A DNA stretch of 64,000 nt from Phalacrocorax aristotelis (Eukaryota; Chordata; Aves; Suliformes; Phalacrocoracidae): NCBI RefSeq assembly GCF_949628215.1, contig NC_134297.1, forward strand, positions 62,001 through 126,000. The letters run 5' to 3'. The translations under genes were made by a program, and so were the position numbers. This document shows, one piece after another, positions 1 to 11,400 of this stretch. The stretch's first letter is position 1. The number at the start of each line of letters is the position of its first letter. A model generated the notes under the pieces. That model ran no database searches and was not told the DNA's origin. It was given only the letters and a program-made list of their open reading frames with translations.

Positions 1-38
1 TCCCCACTATGAACACGGGAGCAATGATGTCTCCTCAC

Positions 39-3000
39 CTTGATGTCCTCTAGCTGGATTTTGAGGTACCATTCATGATGTGCGTGCTTCTCCGCCAGGT
101 ACACAGCATGGGAGTAGTAACCTGCTTGACGAAGCACCTTGATTGCCGTTTCCACATCAAAGCGGACCTCGCTCTCACTCGTCTACAAGGACAGAAGCAG
201 AAAGGCAGTCCTTCAGCAACCTTCCCGCAGTCCACAAGCGGCAATCATTTACGTAAGAGGAGGAAAGCCAGAGCAGGGACGACTTCGTACCTCTCAGGCA
301 AAGGAAAGATCACATGCGCAGAAAGGAAGAAGTCTAACCGCCTCTCGTTAGCTTGCCAGTCACGCTGGCAAAAGCCAGCACACTGCAGAGGCAGGTGGCC
401 AGCCAGGCAAACTGGGAGTGTAACCAAGAGCTTGGCAATAAAGCGAAGCAATAAAGAGCAAAGACAAAGGTACCGAAGGACAAATCCATTCTTCTGTCTC
501 TCAACAGCCCCACCAGAGCCAATTTACAATGTCACCGCTCCCCCTTCTTAATTGATGACGACAACATTACAACTTCGCACGATTTCACCTTCCCCAGAAT
601 ACCTTAATGAACTCCTCCAGTTTGGAGCTGTCTTTGAGTTTGGTATAGCAATTCAGCAGAAGCGTAGTATGGTCTGCATTGGCCAGGGACTGCAGGTGGA
701 GCGTCTGCAGATAAGCAGTGAGGTTGTGGATGCGCTGAGCGTCCAGGAATTTCCGAATAACGTAAGACGGTTCCAGCTTCCCTATAGTTCTGGGAGGGGA
801 GCGTCCCGTTATGCCCAGTGAGGCAAAAGAAACAGAAATTAACAACAGAGCACGAAGAAGCCTTAACTTCAGCAGGCACTAACCCTCTCGGACCACTCAG
901 CTGCGCATCAGAGGTAACAACTAGTTACAGCGTTTGACCGCCCACCCACACGCACACTGAAACAAACCAACCCTCTGCAAAGGCTGCAGTCGGGACGATG
1001 GCAACAGCACACACGGAGTTCATCCTCCTGTAAAGGAGGCAGCGAGAAGACGGACGATGCTCTGACCACAGCTAACTGGGAAGCCCAGAAAAGGGGAACA
1101 AAAGCTACATTTTCCTTCACTGCATTGAAGGTCCGTTTGAATGAGTTCAACTCGACTCAACGAGTTGAAACACGTAAGCCCACAAGGAGCAGTTTAGCCA
1201 CGGCTACCCCGACGCTCAGTGCCGGCTAACGATAAAATACATGCCGACTCTCGCTAGACATCGGGACTCCAAAGTTTCAGTTCTACGTGAACGTAACATA
1301 CTGTGGCATTTTACAGAGACCGAATGTGAAGTTGTCAGTAAGCCCCAAAACGGGCCGCTCCACATTTTAAAACACCCAAGATGTTGTAAAACCTACATTA
1401 AGCTGTTTGAGGGTTTTCCAAGATGACTGCCACACATGGTCAAATCACACCGTCCACCTTACCTGCCACGACCCCTTGTTTGTAATGCCACCATCAGACC
1501 CCACTCCACCCCAATGTGCCTTCACTACTCACATTTAAATACGATCAAAGAGGAGAACTTTATCCTAAGGTGCACAGTGCCTTTTTCAAGCAACTTTTTC
1601 CTGAGGTTTTAATCTCACTGACATGTTTCTCTCTACTAATAGAATTTTCACCTCAAGTCACACCTTTTTGGTTTGGTTTGGTTTTTATTCCCGGGCTGAA
1701 ACAGAAATCGAGGCCTCTGTAGCTCCCACCTGTACCACATGGCCTGGCTCCACGGGGCCCCCACTTACCGGATATACTGCTGGATGGCTCCATCGTGGTT
1801 CCCCTTGTTATACAGATGATCGCCATACTGCCGGAAAATCTCTGACAAGCCATCGCTGTCCAAGTGGTGGCTCTTGGCCAGGTTAATGGCCATTTCAAAC
1901 AAGTTCTTTCTGAATAGCATCTGTTAAAAGACACGCCGAGAGCAGTATGAGGGAAGTACCACCCACAAAACAAGTTTCAGAGGCACCTGGAAAACACTTC
2001 ATTTCTCCTTTTTGGTGCCATATACCTACACAGGCCCGGGCTTCTGAGCACCGAACGCCTTATAACACTGGTCATGCTGAGGAGCTATCAGGTCACTTGG
2101 TGCGTAACTCGCTCACCTGAATGGTTTGACTTTTCAATCTGCAGAGCCAGTACAATCGTGCAGACATAAGGCAGAGACTAAGAACAAAACAGGTTTACGT
2201 GCCTCAAGTTTGGTTTGTGTATCCTTCTCCTGCAGCACGTGAATCTTCCCGTCTCTGGTCAGCACATACAGAGAACCCCACTCTGCTAAGACGTCCACTA
2301 CATCATCGAAGATGGAGCTGTACGCAATGAATTTGTTGCACAAGTCATAGATATTCAGGACTTGCTTGTCCGAATTCTGTGCCTCATTCCCAGCAAACTC
2401 TGACCTGGAGAGCAGAAGAAAGTTTTAGAAAGCAAGGAGAGCGTAGCTTGAATTCTCGACACCTACGCAAACTAGGGGTATCCGGAGAGCAAGACAAACC
2501 GGGTTCATTTGGGCAGTTAAATTAAGGGGACCCAGAGGGAAAGCACCACGAACACAAGTTCCATCTAAGTGTCAGACTGAGAATTTCATAGGACCGGAAA
2601 AAAAATCCCACTCGTTCAGCATGCTTAACTGCACTACTCTCACAACGGGAGTTAGGTGATGTAGGGGTCCGGATGAATCTTAATCACCCCTGGCAAAGAT
2701 GCAATTGGCCCCCAAGAGCAAAGCTGCACAGGGAAGGCGGAAAAAGAGGGAAAGCAGGAAGAGAACTCATCTGTTCTGAGGAGCCCTACTTCGGAGAAGT
2801 CTTTCGGTCCTTGGAGACAATGACGAGGTACCCCCGATACCAATGAACAATCAGCTTCTGTCCCTCGAAGGCAAAGCAAGGGCCACGTTCGTCTGGTTGG
2901 TAAAGGTACACGCATTCGTTTCCTGCCACAATGAACTGGAGATCCTGGGAGGGGTCGCTGAGGGATGAACAGCGCAATCCACAACCGTGAGTGTCCAGCT

Positions 3001-5302
3001 CCAGGTGAGGATAGTCCTTCACTGAAAGCATGTAAGACTACAGAGGAAACGCAAGGTTTCGGGGATCACTCCGAACTAGACTCTGAAGCCAATGCAATGT
3101 GTGATTCAGAGTCTCATTTTTTCCAATTAACTCCCCACCTGGATGTTCTCCGTGGTCACCACAAACAGGTGCGTTGTTTTGCCAGACTGTCGGAAAGCAA
3201 GGCCGGTAACGGGATAACTGCCTTCATGTAGGATCTGGGTCTTACTGTGCCGGTCTCGAGTGATGTCTCCTTTTGTAAGTACAACACTACCATCTGCAAA
3301 GCCTGGCGAAGGGGACAGACCAAACTGTTACTTATACGGCATGCCTGAACTGTTATCCAGCCTAAGTCAGGGCGGCTCCAGTCAGCGACAACACCGTGCT
3401 CGCCAGCAAGGTATTAACAGGATCGCCACAGGTTCTCATGTCAAGGAAGCACGTGCCAAACCACCCCCAATCGCTCCCGTCTTGGTTCAGAGCTGCCACC
3501 CGACCGCACGCAGGATCTCACTGTTCAGCAAGGCTCAACGCGCGCTCCATGCACAAGCTTCGCTCACAGGTTACTTTTCTTTACGTCAGTCTGCACTTTG
3601 TTTTACAACCAGCTTTCTCATCCGCCAGTTGTAGCTATCATTTTAATTCACTTGCTTATTCAAAACATACTACGCACTGAAAAAAGGCTAGCCGGAGACT
3701 TCCTAAGAGCAAGTAAAAGGCGCGGTTTTCACAGCTTGCCAACAGCCCTAGTCCTGCAAGTTGTTCCAGGGTGGAAGGGCACAACACGCGTACGGAAAGC
3801 TTTTTGATTTCAGCATGGGGACCAGCTCGCTGAAAGCGCTTGTAACCTCGCAACATTCTTGCCTAACCTCTGGTAGAGTGAGAGCAGTAAATATTACAAA
3901 GGAATGGTTAAATCCGAAAAGGGAAATCAGCTTTTTTCTTTTTAAAAAAGGTTTCTAATGCAGTACTTGAAAAAAATCTCTGTGATGTTAGGTATCACAA
4001 AACCTACATTTTTTCCTGTACTACAGCAAAAGCTAAATCTAATACTAAGTTCAGTACGCGTGTCACCTCACTGACTGGCGGGGGAAGACAACATCAACTA
4101 AAAATACGTGCTTCCCTTTTAAGCGTCAAAGCTACTGCTGTAATACACACAGACCCAGGCTAAACTTATCTTCTCAAGCTCCCCGACAGTGCAAGATACA
4201 CCATCTCTCTACGAGGGTCACGTAAAAACTGTGCGAGAAGGAAAACTGTCGGGGTGTTCTCAGCTGATTTTTGTGCTATTCATTTTCCATACATCTGAGT
4301 AAGGATGGCAATGTTTGTCTCAAGCGACCACAGTTCAGTTTTACTTACCGATAGCCATGAAATTAAGATTCTCGTGGACGGTTAGGCAGGACACAACTGT
4401 GGGCTTGTTACCCGGTATCGCTGGAAAAATTCGTGTGCAAAGAGGGTTGCCGCTGTCCCGTTTCTCCAGGTTCCAGACTTTAACCTGAGAACGACGACAA
4501 CCCGGCATAAACAAAACGTGACATATGAGGAGGCCCCATGCCTGGCATCAAATGGGACAGCGTCCAGAGCGCGCAAGCTACTTAGGACTGCTGGAATTAC
4601 CTTGGTTGATCTCCCTTATCATAAGAAAAACACTAACACAAACGCATTGCCCTCTTTGTCGTTTGACTTACCAATGGGTTAATGCCCTCTTCATCCTCAC
4701 CGACAGAAACCAAGATACTGTGCTGCTTCAGCTGGTACAGGTGCGTTACCCTCAGCTTGTAAGCTTGGAAACTGCTGAGCTGAAGGGAGCGAGGCAAAAA
4801 CCAGATCTGACCTTCCATATGTAATCACAGTTAAGGTACTTAAAGGGAAAAAAGGAAAACCACACAAAACCTCCACGGTTCGGACCAGAAGCAGCGGCCC
4901 TAACGCCTGCTTCAGTCTGACCGCTGGGGAGGCCACGGCGAACGCGCCTCAGCGCCCAGAGGCGGGTTTGAGGCAGGCGAAGGGCAGCCAAGCGCAGGAC
5001 GCTGCGGCCCACCGCAAGCCCGGGCAGGAGCCCTGCCCGCGCCAGACAGCGCCGGGACCCGCCTGCGGCCCGGCCCGGCCCGGCCCGGCCCCGCCGCCCC
5101 GCACGGGCCGAAGCGCCCGGCCCCGCCGCCCGCCGCCGCGCAGGATATCCCCGAAGACGAGGCTGCCCCGGCCCGAGTCGCAGACGGCGATGCCCGGCGG
5201 CAGCGCGAAGGGCTTCCCGCCGGCCCCATCCGGCCCCGCCGCCTCCTTCACCGTCTCCCTGTCGAAGAAGACGAAGCGGCGCCACTGCAGGTAGGCAGCC
5301 AT
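39..5302 (-). CDS. VPS11: VPS11, core subunit of HOPS/CORVET (5' part, exons 1-9; continues left of window)
   Basis: VPS11 is a scaffold subunit of the HOPS and CORVET complexes, which tether endosomes, lysosomes and autophagosomes before fusion. Nine coding exons join in frame on the minus strand: 5149-5302, 4672-4820, 4349-4484, 3139-3302, 2790-3037, 2203-2404, 1769-1920, 603-789 and 39-182, giving 512 codons. The human protein is about 941 aa, so the C-terminal part, including the RING-H2 domain, lies outside the window. The start is the ATG at 5302-5300, which opens MAAYLQWRRFVFFD, nearly identical to mammals. Landmarks are GEDEEGINPLV, VKVWNLEKRD, GLAFRQSGKTTHLFVVTTEN, YLYQPDERGPCFAFEGQ, EWGSLYVLTRDG and TIGKLEPSYVIRKFLDAQR. 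From the family, the first ~400 residues form a beta-propeller and the rest here begins the alpha-solenoid (clathrin-heavy-chain-like repeats). Junctions are GT-AG except intron 1 (AT-AC, U12) and intron 6 (GC-AG). The frame is intact throughout. Confidence 0.97.
1921..2202 (-). other. VPS11: VPS11 intron 6: GC-AG intron
   Basis: Exon 6 ends after codons for TQTKLE and exon 7 begins MLFRKNLFEMA, a phase-0 join conserved in the family. The genomic donor at this point reads GAG|GCACGT, so the intron begins with GC rather than GT; its acceptor is TTTTAACAG. The nearest GT (GCAC|GTAAAC) would add four bases and break the frame. Confidence 0.8.
4821..5148 (-). other. VPS11: VPS11 intron 1: U12-type AT-AC intron
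   Basis: Joining exon 1 to exon 2 gives the expected protein (SLVFG-D-MEGQIWF) only if the intron starts with ATATCCTG and ends in GATTAC. This is the AT-AC class removed by the minor spliceosome. The 5' site matches the U12 consensus ATATCCTT at seven of eight bases. The branch-site core CCTTAAC lies at 4830-4836 (minus strand), about 11 nt from the AC end, the spacing typical of U12 introns. There is no usable GT or AG at either border. The intron is 328 nt long. Confidence 0.93.
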
Positions 5303-5305
5303 CTT
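5295..5305 (-). promoter_or_regulatory. YY1-like motif over the VPS11 start codon
   Basis: The minus strand reads AAGATGGCTGC here, one base from the YY1 consensus AAGATGGCGGC, with its ATG being the VPS11 initiation codon. YY1 sites at this position are common in TATA-less CpG-island promoters. Function is inferred from the motif only. Confidence 0.45.
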
Positions 5306-5330
5306 GGGGCGGGGCCGCGCCCACCGCGCT

Positions 5331-5340
5331 GTCACGTGAC
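5331..5340. promoter_or_regulatory. Palindromic CLEAR box (TFEB/TFE3/MITF site) in the VPS11 promoter
   Basis: GTCACGTGAC is an exact match to the 10-bp palindromic CLEAR element bound by TFEB and its relatives at lysosomal gene promoters. It ends 28 bp upstream of the VPS11 ATG inside a CpG island. VPS11 is a lysosomal tethering gene, so the placement fits the CLEAR network; occupancy is inferred. Confidence 0.75.
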
Positions 5341-5540
5341 ATCGGATCACGAGGCGGCGCGCGGGGCGGCGCGGGGCGGGGATCCCGTGCGCGGGGGCGC
5401 GCACCGGAGCCCGCTCGGTGTCACGGCTGTAGCCAGGCCGTACCCCGGGTCACCCGCCTCCTGTGTACCTGTGCGGTGGGGTCGTTGTGGCCGGCGGCTA
5501 TGGCGCCGGCGCCCCCACCCCCACCCCCCCGCAGCAGCAG

Positions 5541-7979
5541 AGGGGAGAGATTTGGAACAACAAAAGCTGAAAACCTGCGGGTCAAAATAAAGAACGCTCA
5601 ATAGGTGAAGCAAAGCTGCACACGAGAAAAGCAAAGTAAGGAATTTCTTCCCTGTTTCCCCGTGGCAGGCGCCTTCCTGGACAGCAGGGCCCCAGCACAG
5701 CCCTAAGAGTTGCTTTAGGAAGACACAAACCGTAACGGCAAACACTCACCGCCCCCACTTCCCACAGCTTCTATTGCTGTAATGCGTCGTACAGCACGGA
5801 ATAGCCCTTTGGTCAGCAGGGTCGGCCATCCCAGCTGCGTCCTGTCCCCACCCAACGCGGCCCCCAGCCCGCTGGCGGGTGTTGGGGGGGGGGGGGAGCA
5901 GGAAAGAGGAAAGCAAAGCTCGGCACTGTGCAAGTGCTGCCTGGCAGCAGCCAAAGCACTGGTGCATTAGCGACGTTGTTCTAGTCACAAGCCCAAACCG
6001 CACCACAGGCTGCCACGGAGAACGTTAACTCCGTTACAGCCAGCTGTGGTACAGGCCGGCGTGTGCCAGGAGCCTGGCACGGCAGAGCCCCTCGGCCCTG
6101 CAGGCAGCCGGACCCCGCGGTGGCCTTGCATCTCGCCCAGGGTGGGCGGGAAGGGGGGTGCCAGCTGTAGGGACACAGCCCCACTGGATGCTACTGAAGA
6201 AGCAGCGGCTCCCGCCAGCCCACAAGCAGCGCGGCTGCAGGCACTGCCCCTCGCAGCAGCGCCAGGCTGGGCCGGCAGATGGGGGCCCTGCACAGCCCCA
6301 GGCCTGGCCCAGGAGAGGGCTGCAGCAGGGAGGAGGGAGGCTCTGGGGGCAGCAGCACCTTCCCTTACTGTGCACCTTCCAGTCCTGCTTTCAGCCTCCG
6401 TTTCTGGCACAAGCTGCTGCGCTGCCCTCTGCGCCATGCTGCGGCTGGGGCCAGCCACAACCTTCCCACTGGTACACCCCAGCCCGCCGGCAGCACTGGC
6501 TTTTCTCCCGCCCCCCCCCACCCTAGAAATATCGACATGCGAGCTCCAAAGACGGCAGAGCTGCCAGCTTACACTTCTAAACCAGACTAAAAGTACTTAA
6601 TTTATCATTAGACTTTCGTTTGGGCAGATTTCAGGGGCTCACCGATCCTTTGGACTATGGAATTTGTGACTGAGAGCAGGTGACGCTTTAGCTACCCATA
6701 ACCAATACCCCACAGGAATTTTTAAAAGCCTGCAGAAGTCACTGTCCTTCATCACTACTTTCTTCCCATTCTTCATTCGCTTCTCTTCCCTGACCAGTAG
6801 AGAGGAGAAAATGTTTCAAGTTTTATGCAACCCTGCATGCAGCTGCTGTGAATCGGGCCAGCTTTAGCTGAAGAACCCAACAGATGGAAGAACGATGTAC
6901 TGACTCAGAAACTCACCATACACAGTTACCGCTGTGGTTATGCTGGACAATTACCTGTGAGGTTTTCAGAGGGCCAGCCTGCGAGTCCCAGCCTCGGGAA
7001 GGCCTCGCACCGTTCCCTGTCACGTAGCTTACAGACTGCTCAGAGCTTTCTCGGCAGTGCCAGCTTAAGGTTCAAGAAGCACTTTGAACAGGGCGACCCC
7101 TTTCCCCCCTGCAGTGGCTTAGGGAGCGCTCTGGTGAAAAGCTGCGGCCTCACTTTTGACATTTGCTGTGAAATTTTCACATCGCGCTTCGGCGGTACGT
7201 ATCGGGTATGTTTTGTAAGGCCCCTTCCAGGAGGATCCCCAGTTTGTCTCTCGTTCCTTAACTGCCGAAGGCATGAGAACTGACCACGCATTAGAAATAC
7301 AGCATTAAGGTATCCGCTGAAGCGTGGCAGCAGCTTTCCCGCCCTTTCCAACCAGCCTTCCCTTCGACATAAACGGGAACAAGCAGCACACCTCTCGCAC
7401 GCTTCAGCCCAGCCCACGAGCGACGCTGGTCAGAAGGGCCCATCCCATCCCACACCCTCCCTTTACCTGTGGAAGAGGAAGACACGCAGGTGTCCTGCCT
7501 GCGAACGAACACGACCAGGGCCGCGGCGCACGCCGGAGGTTTCCTGGGGCGCAACCCGCCAGCAAGGCAGAGCTCAGGGGCGGCTCCTCATGGAAGATGT
7601 ACAGCTACAGCCCCAGCAGACTTCTGCAGTGCCGCTCGGGCCCCTCACAGAAGGTCTCGTTGTCAAAGTCGGGACTAGCAGGGCACCGCAGCCAGATGCC
7701 AGGCGAAGGCAACCGCTCCAGCTGAGAGGAGACCACAGACCACCAGAGCTGTGAGGAGCGCACACCACCACAGCCAGGGGTCTGGATGGAAAGAGACCGC
7801 CTCTTGCGGCTGCGCGCCGCGCTGAGGGCAGGGAGCCTTTCCCTTTCTCGAGGTCATCTCCCCGTCTCGAGGCTTCTCTCCAAAGCTCGTTTCGAGCGTC
7901 CGAGGCGTGCCAGGGTTCTCTAGAAAAAGAGTTCAGCACCGTTTCTGCTCAGTGCAGCTAAAAGAAAAAACAGGACCAA
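5541..7979. other. Intergenic spacer between the VPS11 promoter and the DDX6 3' end
   Basis: I see no conserved coding segment, RNA gene or identifiable transposon here. It contains a 13-base G run at 5884-5896 and moderately GC-rich unique sequence. Open frames present in the GC-rich part are overlapping on both strands and low in complexity, as expected by chance. In human VPS11 and DDX6 are not neighbours, so a lineage rearrangement junction lies somewhere in or near this spacer. Confidence 0.6.
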
Positions 7980-7998
7980 ACTGGAGTTCCAGGGAGCT

Positions 7999-8004
7999 TT
8001 TATT
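7999..8004 (-). terminator. DDX6: Distal DDX6 poly(A) signal AATAAA
   Basis: AATAAA on the minus strand, preceded by an A/U-rich region and followed by unique spacer. It is the last canonical hexamer before the VPS11 promoter region, so cleavage is expected near 7980. Confidence 0.6.
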
Positions 8005-8438
8005 GTGTTTAATCAACAAAATCAGGATATTACCATTCTTTTTTTTTTTTTTGCACTCATAACTCATGAAGCTCTTCACAAGTCAGTGCTGCAACGCACA
8101 TACAGCCAGAAGAAATACATTCTCAACAAAATCTGAGCTCCACTGGAGAGTTTGCCGATTACCGATTTAACAGAAAGCCAATTTCCCCCCCCTCCCCTGA
8201 ATGTTTTCAAGGACTAACCCACATTGTTTGCTGGTTAACAGTAAGAATACCAACCTCTTGACTAGGGACCAGTGGATTACAATGTTCCACCTGAATTGCA
8301 AGTAATTTCTTTTCTTGAAATAAAAGTTCCAGTTTCTTTCAATAAAGGGAACAGCAACTATTTTTTTTCTCCTGACACCCCGTCCCCGTAATTATTGGTT
8401 AAAATACAGCAAGACTGTATCTTAATACACCCATACCT

Positions 8439-8465
8439 CCCCACCCCCCACCCCCCCCCACCCCC
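8439..8465 (-). other. G-rich tract in the DDX6 3' UTR (potential RNA G-quadruplex)
   Basis: On the plus strand the tract is C4-A-C6-A-C9-A-C5, so the DDX6 mRNA carries four G-runs of 4 to 9 separated by single U residues. This fits the tight-loop G-quadruplex pattern. It lies about 440 nt upstream of the distal poly(A) signal. Folding is inferred from pattern alone. Confidence 0.5.
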
Positions 8466-11400
8466 AACTTGTCTACAGCAGAATTTAACAATGCTTCCAC
8501 GTTTCAGCAACGCGACGGCAAACCGAGCAAGACCTACAGGACAATCTGCCACAGCCTCAAGTTGAGGATCGGATGCATGCTCTTTGGTCCAGAGACCTGG
8601 CTCATTACGAAGACAAACTGTGACTCATGGAAGATGGACCAGGAGGTCACAGCAATCGTAAAACTCCCTGCGCAGAGTACCGTCGCCCAACCTTTACCAC
8701 AGCGGCCATACCGCTGCAGCTCCCGAGGACAAAATCCACTCTGTCCTCAGAGAGCGACAGCTGCTCGGCCCCAGCGGCACTACAGAGTCCAGCACCAGGA
8801 CAGGAACCACCACGCCGGCAGCTCGGGAGACGTGGCACGGCACCTCCGCAACCTCCAGACAGAAACCGAGGCAGGACAGCTATCTGCTCAGGTTTGTGCC
8901 CTATCAGTCGTTCGAAAAACAACAAGCGCCTGAAGCATTTTTAGATCCTTGGAGCAGACACCCTCCCCCAGCCCAAGTAAAAATAAACAACAAAAGGTCA
9001 GAATGAGATGATTTGATACCAACACGTACACAACATGAATTCATGTCGCGCTTCCCTGTTCTTACCCACAAAAAAAAGTCCCAGAGGGCAAAGGAAAGAT
9101 GCTCCCATCTCATTCTGGAAATTGAAACTCATATTTGAGACCAACCCACCCCCCTCCCTTTGGGAAAAGGCCTCCAGTGACTGTAGCGCACTCCCGGTGG
9201 CGCACACCCAGGGACCAGCCTACAGCTTCTCTCCAGCAAGCTGAAGAGTCGCGTCACGCTCCTCGCAGCCGCTTCACCCAGCTGTGAAGCTCTGTTTCAT
9301 CAGGCCCATGGAGCGGCGCTTTTAGACCGCCGAGGGGAAAAGCGCAGAATACGTCAGGTTCTCATTTACATCTTTGTCAGAGCAAATATTTGACCTGAGG
9401 CTCATCACTGAAGGCTCCAGCTGACACTGAAGTGTAAAGGCTGGTACGTGACCAGCAAAGACAGGAGCTCGCGAGGAACCTTTCTCAGGAAGCCAAAATT
9501 TATACACGCTCCTTACGCCTGGGTAGGTAAAAAAAAAAAACAAAAAACAAACCAAAAACCCTGAAATAAAAATAAATAAAAAAAAAACAAAACAAAACAC
9601 CCCAACCCCCCCAAAAAAACACTAGGATTACCCTAGTCCTTTGGAGCATCTTTCCGTTTGCAAGATCGCGTCCGTTAGAGATAGCCTATTAGCACCAAAA
9701 ATAGGCCGCTTCCATTTTGACAAGAAGCCACCTAAAACTGGTGCCCCCGATAGTTTAGGTAAGTGCCAATCCTCAATTAGAGGCCAAGTTTAAAGTAATA
9801 CTTTCAAAAGTTCTGTGCTTCGAGAGGGACCATCAAGGCATGGCACCAGGCTAACCTACCACAAATCCACGCGGAGCACGCGCATCCGACTCGGCATCGC
9901 TATCCTGTTCTTGTTACACGCGCGTGCCCCGCTAAGGTACACAACTTTTATTTACATTTTTCACGTCTCTGTTGCACTAAAATGATCCCTCTTCTGTCTC
10001 TCTGGAAAATCATAAGCTGGCTGCAGTACAAGAGCAAGATTTTACTTTTGGTCAAAGTTACCACCCACAAACTCCCACCCCCCACCCCTGAAAAGCACCC
10101 CAACATTGTTTACATTTAGTACCTGCCAGTCAGATGTAAGCTGCGTGGCTCACAGAGTGTCTGTGACCAAGCTCTTGAGTTTGTACTCTAGTGCAGCATT
10201 TGCTACAATTACGGAGTCACTGCTGACAAATGAAAAAAACAACAAAAAAAAAAAACCCAAAGACAATTCCCCAAACGCAAAAACCTTTCCACCCTGTAAA
10301 GCTGCTGTCAGGAGGCACCTGGCTTCTATTTATGATCCTCCAGGAAACGGATGGGCGAGTCCGCCTCATAGCTCCAAACAGTTTCACTCCAATTTAAGAA
10401 AGGGTCAAATCGGGGACAAATTAAGACAATTAATTCCCGCCTCAAAGGTAAGCAAGCGCGGTGCGAGTGCAGCATCTGTATACGCAGTAACGACCGAGCA
10501 AAATGGACTGTGTTCGTCCAGGTGCCTCCTGACAGTGAACAGGCTAAAAGGGAATTTTAAAAGAGTACGGTTTTTGATTTGTCTCACTCCTTTTGCCTGT
10601 AGATCAGGCCAAACATCAAGCATGTTGGGAGGGGCACAATTTAAAGCAACACTACTTGATCAGAAAGCGCTTTTCAGCAATATACAATGCAAAATGACAG
10701 ACAGCAACTCATGCCAAAACAGAGGAGATGGCAAGCAGCTTTCTGCAGCTTCTGACATTGACAGGGGTTTGCCCTTACCTGCTCGCAAGTCTGGACAGAG
10801 GCCGCTCTGGGCAGAAAACCCGCAAAGCCGCAGGAAGTCAATCAATCCCACAAAGCTCCAGAACTGTCAGTTTATGCACGTACAGTGGTTTTCTGTGGTT
10901 TCTCTTAAACCCAAATCCACGCCTCATGCACATACTGCTCGGCAACACTGACACCGCTGGATTTCCCTCAGGCCACGGTGGAACACGGGTCACGGCCCCT
11001 TCAGAGCCTGTCAGGTTCCTGAAGTTTCTACGGGGGAAATCGAAGCGCATCTCCCAACAGGCCGAGCTGCAGATTTTGAGGCCTTGCAGCCCCACAAGCG
11101 ATCTCTTCCGTACGAGCGGTGCAGGACAGTGTTGCTAGCACCAGAGCAAACCCAACCTGACAAGGGACGCTTGTAGAGGCCTGCTCTTCATGGAGGTCAG
11201 AGCACTTCTCATTGTTTAGTGTTGCAGAAAACTGAGCCCCTCTCATCTTTAGCTGCTCCCATAATCAGTCTAATCCCTTTAACCCCAGCAACCTTCATCA
11301 CAAAAGAAAAAAAGTCATATATGAACCCAAACAGAAGAAAAAAAAAAATCATATTTACAAAGTTTGTACAATATACACATCTGATTTTCTATGGGACACA

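Larger units (their letters stand above)
4930..5540. promoter_or_regulatory. CpG island covering the VPS11 promoter and first exon
   Basis: The sequence is very GC-rich with dense CpG, including runs of CCCGG just downstream of exon 1, and has no TATA box near the expected transcription start. It spans exon 1, the beginning of intron 1 and about 240 bp upstream. The edges are estimates by eye. Confidence 0.75.

Noticed and set aside
6046-6600. 184-codon open frame between VPS11 and DDX6
   Set aside because: Overlapped by antisense frames of similar length; GC-rich chance frame with no domain or splice context.
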